From Chloroflexota bacterium (lineage in GTDB: Bacteria; Chloroflexota; Dehalococcoidia; Lucifugimonadales; Australimonadaceae), in the NCBI GenBank assembly GCA_026713505.1, contig JAPOOH010000118.1:1-7600 (forward strand): 7,600 nucleotides of DNA, given 5' to 3'. The translations under genes and the position numbers were made by a program. How positions within the stretch are numbered: position 1 is the stretch's first letter; every line of letters begins with the position of its first letter. Under the pieces are notes generated by a model. It was not told the origin of the DNA. It was given only the letters and a program-made list of their open reading frames with translations, and made no database searches. Shown piece after piece: positions 5,765 through 7,600 of the stretch.

Positions 5765-6769
5765 CTACCCGAACAGCCCGCGCACCTCATCGACGGTCAT
5801 GCCGTCCACTATCGCGGGGTGCATGAACAGGGCCATCACCGCCGCGTCACGATCCCGGTAGCGCAGCGCCCACCGGTAGCCCCCGCTGCTCACCTTCCGC
5901 AGCCCACAGCCGGGCGCGGGCCTGTCAACGCACATGATCCCCTCGTCCGCATGGGTAGCCCGGAACAGGATATGCAACGACTCATGCAAGGCCGCCTCCA
6001 CCATGTACACAGGCGGAGGCCGACCACCCCATGAGGCAACGTCACGGATGACCACCGACCCGAGCGTGTGATGCGCGCACCCCATCCAGGTCTTGTGTCC
6101 TACCGCACAGTCGGGGTTGTCCGCCGCCCCGTCCATGTAAGGCTCCGCATACTCCCATACGAGCGCCGTCTTCACCTCAGGACGGTCACCCACCTCCACC
6201 CACACAACCCCCGTCCATTCCGACAGCATGGGCATAACGGTCTCCGTGATAACCGCCCGCAGGACGCCGGGCATATCACCCGCGACCCAGTACCGCGACA
6301 AGGCAAGGATCGGGCTCTTGTAGACCACCCCGGCACGGAACAGGCCGCTACAGGCTGTCGTGACCATGCACTCGACCACCGCAGCATCCGCAGGCATCGG
6401 CGTAGGGGCTGCGGTAGGGGGCGCCGTGGGCCTTGGCGTGGGGGTTGCGGTGGGCCTTGCCGCGCGCCTTGGCGTAGGAGTGACAGCCAGCCATGCCGGG
6501 GGCGTAACGGGCTGCGGAGGCAGTAGCGTCGCGGTCGGCGTTGCGGTCGGGGGCGGCAGGGGCGCGGTGGGGGCCGCCGTGGGTGTGGCGGTGGGGGCAG
6601 GAGTAGGCGTTGCGGTGGGCCTTGGCGTGGGGGTTGCGGTGGGGGACGGGGACGGGGTTGCCGTGGGCGCAGCCGTGGGCGGCGGCAGGGTCGCGGTGGG
6701 TGACGGGGGAGCAGGAGAAGAACAGGCGGAGAGCAGGAGCACGAGCAGAACGACAGCGCGGCAGCACAT
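5765..6769 (-). CDS. Pro/Thr-rich lipoprotein with HExxH zincin-like domain
   Basis: The product is 334 residues and probably surface-anchored. Residues 1-16 form a lipoprotein signal (MCCRAVVLLVLLLSAC, lipobox LSAC, lipidation at C16). A long Pro/Thr/Ala linker follows (about 17-128), built from short PTATPTP-like units. The C-terminal domain (about 130-334) contains HESLH (262-266), a third His at 273, then ADEGIM (274-279), like the zinc-binding helix and Met-turn of metzincin proteases. The third His is one residue farther than the canonical HExxHxxGxxH, so the family is uncertain. Six further Cys (134, 140, 221, 231, 280, 288) may form disulfides. ATG at 6769-6767 is preceded by AAGGGGG (6776-6782, six bases away); the frame extends to 7021 but the signal peptide fixes this start. 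Substrate unknown. It might be a non-proteolytic zinc-fold protein. Confidence 0.75.
   Translation of the reverse strand: MCCRAVVLLVLLLSACSSPAPPSPTATLPPPTAAPTATPSPSPTATPTPRPTATPTPAPTATPTAAPTAPLPPPTATPTATLLPPQPVTPPAWLAVTPTPRRAARPTATPTPRPTAPPTAAPTPMPADAAVVECMVTTACSGLFRAGVVYKSPILALSRYWVAGDMPGVLRAVITETVMPMLSEWTGVVWVEVGDRPEVKTALVWEYAEPYMDGAADNPDCAVGHKTWMGCAHHTLGSVVIRDVASWGGRPPPVYMVEAALHESLHILFRATHADEGIMCVDRPAPGCGLRKVSSGGYRWALRYRDRDAAVMALFMHPAIVDGMTVDEVRGLFG
6426..6643. repeat. 29-bp direct repeat pair inside the Pro/Thr linker
   Basis: A 29-bp stretch occurs identically at 6426-6454 and 6615-6643, 189 bp apart (63 codons, in frame). It encodes part of the Pro/Thr/Ala linker and sits in a strongly G-rich tract of the plus strand. 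It probably reflects duplication or slippage within the linker. Linker length may vary among strains. Confidence 0.75.
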
Positions 6770-6774
6770 GAGGA

Positions 6775-6883
6775 GCCCCCTTGCGGCGCGGATTGCGCTT
6801 GCCACGGCTAGTCCTCCCCCATAGGGGGCCGCAAGGGGGCGCGTAACGCGCAATCCCTCGCAAGGACTAACCGTGGCAAGCGC
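6775..6883. repeat. Two interleaved inverted repeats upstream of the lipoprotein gene
   Basis: Repeat A is a perfect 13-bp inverted pair (6775-6787 with 6828-6840). Repeat B is a 21-bp pair (6795-6815 with 6863-6883) with one mismatch. The order A, B, A', B' is interleaved, as in a pseudoknot. The B mismatch (C6808 against A6870) becomes a G-U pair in minus-strand RNA, while plus-strand RNA would have C-A. The A arm contains the lipoprotein ribosome binding site (6776-6782). Small hairpins CCCCC-ATA-GGGGG (6816-6828) and GCGCG-TAA-CGCGC (6839-6851) lie in the B loop. It could be an RNA leader control element or a DNA recombination or protein-binding site. Confidence 0.7.
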
Positions 6884-6919
6884 CACACTACGCCCGGCGA
6901 TTGCCCGGCGCAACCAGCG

Positions 6920-6948
6920 TTGACAGCACTCCGGGCGCGAGAGAGAAT
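6920..6948 (+). promoter_or_regulatory. Sigma-70-type promoter for the small membrane genes
   Basis: A perfect TTGACA -35 (6920-6925) is followed by a 17-bp spacer and GAGAAT (6943-6948), four of six matches to the -10 consensus. Transcription would start near 6955, giving a 65-nt leader with a strong hairpin before the gene at 7020. No other promoter as good was seen in this intergenic region. A much weaker minus-strand candidate (TTGCGC 6913-6908, TAGTGT 6890-6885) might serve the lipoprotein gene. Confidence 0.65.
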
Positions 6949-6963
6949 AGGGGAGAAGAAACA

Positions 6964-7002
6964 GCCCCGCCGAGTGCTTTCTTGGAGGAAGCTCGGCGGG
7001 GC
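6964..7002 (+). promoter_or_regulatory. 11-bp hairpin in the leader of the 7020 gene
   Basis: GCCCCGCCGAG and CTCGGCGGGGC form a perfect 11-bp stem around a 17-nt loop. The stem ends four bases before the AAAGGAGG ribosome binding site (7007-7014). The loop carries its own GGAGG (6984-6988). No T-run follows, so it is more likely to shape translation or message stability than to terminate. Confidence 0.6.
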
Positions 7003-7019
7003 CGCGAAAGGAGGGCATC

Positions 7020-7211
7020 ATGCCCTACGCCCCCATGCTACTGCTCCTCGGCTCTGCATTGCTACTGGCAGGCCCACCTCTGTTGTTCGTGATAGACGCG
7101 CGGCAGGACCGCGTGAACCTCGGCACTTTCAAGGCCATGGGGTTCTCCGCCTTGGCAGGGATCGCGGTGCTGTTCTCAACACAGGCGACTATCGCATCGG
7201 CAGGCGGGTAG
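7020..7211 (+). CDS. Small membrane protein with two predicted membrane segments
   Basis: The product is 63 residues and is not one I recognise. Two hydrophobic stretches (about 5-25 and 39-60) flank a short polar loop with charged residues (DARQDRVN, 26-33), so it should span the membrane twice. ATG at 7020-7022 has a near-ideal AAAGGAGG five bases upstream. It is the first gene after the TTGACA promoter, and another tiny membrane gene follows 14 nt downstream. Size, pairing and accessory context recall phage holin-type or toxin-like membrane peptides, but no lysin or antitoxin is adjacent, so this is only a possibility. Confidence 0.75.
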   Translation: MPYAPMLLLLGSALLLAGPPLLFVIDARQDRVNLGTFKAMGFSALAGIAVLFSTQATIASAGG

Positions 7212-7225
7212 CCCCGCCCGGCCCG

Positions 7226-7339
7226 ATGGAAACCCTTGTCCTCCTGCTCAACTGCGTGACCGTCGTCGCCTTGGCCATAATGGGCATAGGGTTACTGCTC
7301 ATCACTTACGCACTATGGCTAGGACGCCGGGGGCGGTAA
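7226..7339 (+). CDS. Very small single-span membrane protein
   Basis: The product is 37 residues: one hydrophobic segment (about 3-31, starting METLVLLLNCVTVVALAIMG) and a basic tail LGRRGR, giving an expected N-out, C-in topology. No clear Shine-Dalgarno site precedes the ATG at 7226; with only 14 nt between it and the previous stop, translation may depend on reinitiation. It is followed by a large GC-rich hairpin. Function unknown. The short length makes it less certain than its neighbour, though the composition looks like a real membrane peptide. Confidence 0.55.
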   Translation: METLVLLLNCVTVVALAIMGIGLLLITYALWLGRRGR

Positions 7340-7344
7340 CACAA

Positions 7345-7407
7345 GGGGCCGCCCCGTCCAAGGGGGCAACCTTCCCGTTGGGCGACGGGTGCGGACGGGG
7401 CGGCCCC
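7345..7407. repeat. 15-bp perfect inverted repeat, terminator or leader hairpin
   Basis: GGGGCCGCCCCGTCC and its exact reverse complement (7393-7407) enclose a 33-nt loop that holds a second stem CCCGT/ACGGG (7374-7378, 7385-7389). It begins five bases after the 7226 gene and ends 15 bases before a Shine-Dalgarno site for the next start. No T-run follows, so it is not a classical intrinsic terminator. It may be a folded intercistronic element like the one at 6964-7002. Confidence 0.65.
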
Positions 7408-7434
7408 CACCTAGACCAAGAAAAGGAGGCTCCG

Positions 7435-7464
7435 ATGGCTTGTCAGGTAGGAATCACAAAGTAG
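7435..7464 (+). pseudogene. 5' stub of a small gene interrupted by an IS256-type insertion
   Basis: ATG at 7435 has AAGGAGG (7423-7429) five bases upstream, as good as any start in the window. The frame reads MACQVGITK and stops at TAG (7462-7464); that TAG lies in the end sequence of the insertion element. The gene was therefore probably longer and was cut after about eight codons. The remaining part would lie past the element, outside the window. The stub is too short to identify. The Cys-x-Val-Gly-Ile-Thr start resembles the opening of GIY-YIG-like small proteins, but that is weak. Confidence 0.65.
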
Positions 7465-7600
7465 TGTCCCTAGAAGTGGTGTAAGAGCAGACGAGGGCTA
7501 TGCAAGAAAGTGGCCATCGGGTCATCCTCATCAACAACGACGATGAAGGAGGCGACCTCGATGGCCAAGAACAGGATGGATGTGTTGGAGCTGTTGCGCA
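7462..7600 (+). mobile_element. Left end of an IS256-family insertion sequence, partial
   Basis: The stretch starting TAGTGTCCCTAGAAGTGGTG at 7462 has the form of an IS256-family terminal repeat, whose right-hand copies commonly read as ACACCACTTC plus GGGACAC. About 100 nt of leader follow before a transposase start. The rest of the element, its right repeat and the target duplication are outside the window. The exact first base could be 7461 or 7462. Confidence 0.75.
7561..7600 (+). CDS. IS256-family transposase, N-terminal fragment at window edge
   Basis: Only 13 codons are present: MAKNRMDVLELLR. ATG at 7561 is preceded by AAGGAGG (7546-7552) with eight bases between. The short M-x-L-E-L-L-R opening is typical of IS256-family (mutator-type) transposases, and the terminal-repeat-like sequence 99 nt upstream agrees. 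No catalytic residues are visible, so the family call rests on the N-terminus and the end sequence together. Confidence 0.65.
   Translation, partial: MAKNRMDVLELLR

Noticed and set aside
6426..6643. Possible CRISPR-like repeats
   Set aside because: There are only two 29-bp copies, in frame inside a coding linker, with low-complexity sequence between them.
6360..6824. Plus-strand Gly/Val/Ala repeat protein
   Set aside because: It is the antisense reading of the Pro/Thr linker; the lipoprotein frame has a signal peptide and a folded domain, this one neither.
6770..7021. Upstream extension of the lipoprotein frame
   Set aside because: The lipoprotein signal peptide starts at 6769; the extra 84 residues cover the inverted-repeat leader and the opposite promoter.

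Overview
The window looks like the chromosome of a GC-rich bacterium into which accessory DNA has been inserted. The order rpsF-ssb-rpsR, then a membrane-anchored parvulin-like protein, then hom and thrC, together with GTG/TTG starts and strong Shine-Dalgarno sites, would fit Chloroflexota or a similar deep-branching GC-rich lineage. That assignment is inference; nothing here fixes the taxon.

Region 1 (1-4502, minus strand) is a compact housekeeping cluster. Transcription probably starts at an extended -10 promoter near 4472-4477, runs through a short hairpin leader and then reads rpsF (bS6), ssb, rpsR (bS18 with a roughly 100-residue disordered tail), a parvulin-like foldase, hom (homoserine dehydrogenase with ACT domain) and thrC (threonine synthase, cut by the window edge). 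Gaps are 11-55 nt, and hom overlaps the foldase gene by one base. S6, S18 and SSB serve translation and DNA maintenance; Hom and ThrC carry out two steps of threonine synthesis from aspartate semialdehyde.

Region 2 (about 4517-5410) is an IS1-like DDE transposase gene lying just upstream of the rpsF promoter, followed by a perfect 12-bp hairpin that can act as a terminator.

Region 3 (5432-7464) begins with a plus-strand tRNA whose anticodon arm is unusual (6-bp stem, GGC anticodon, U73, no encoded CCA). To its 3' side lies accessory DNA: a 60-residue basic protein, a Pro/Thr-rich lipoprotein with an HExxH zincin motif, a 250-nt divergent intergenic region holding two interleaved inverted repeats, and two very small membrane proteins read rightwards from a TTGACA promoter. 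GC-rich hairpins sit just upstream of several ribosome binding sites. The layout, with small non-housekeeping genes starting 9 nt past a tRNA 3' end, resembles an element integrated at a tRNA, but no integrase or second attachment site is visible.

Region 4 (7462-7600) is the left end of an IS256-family element with the first 13 codons of its transposase. It interrupts a small gene eight codons after its start. This gene stub and the structured leaders are the most unusual content, together with the odd tRNA.
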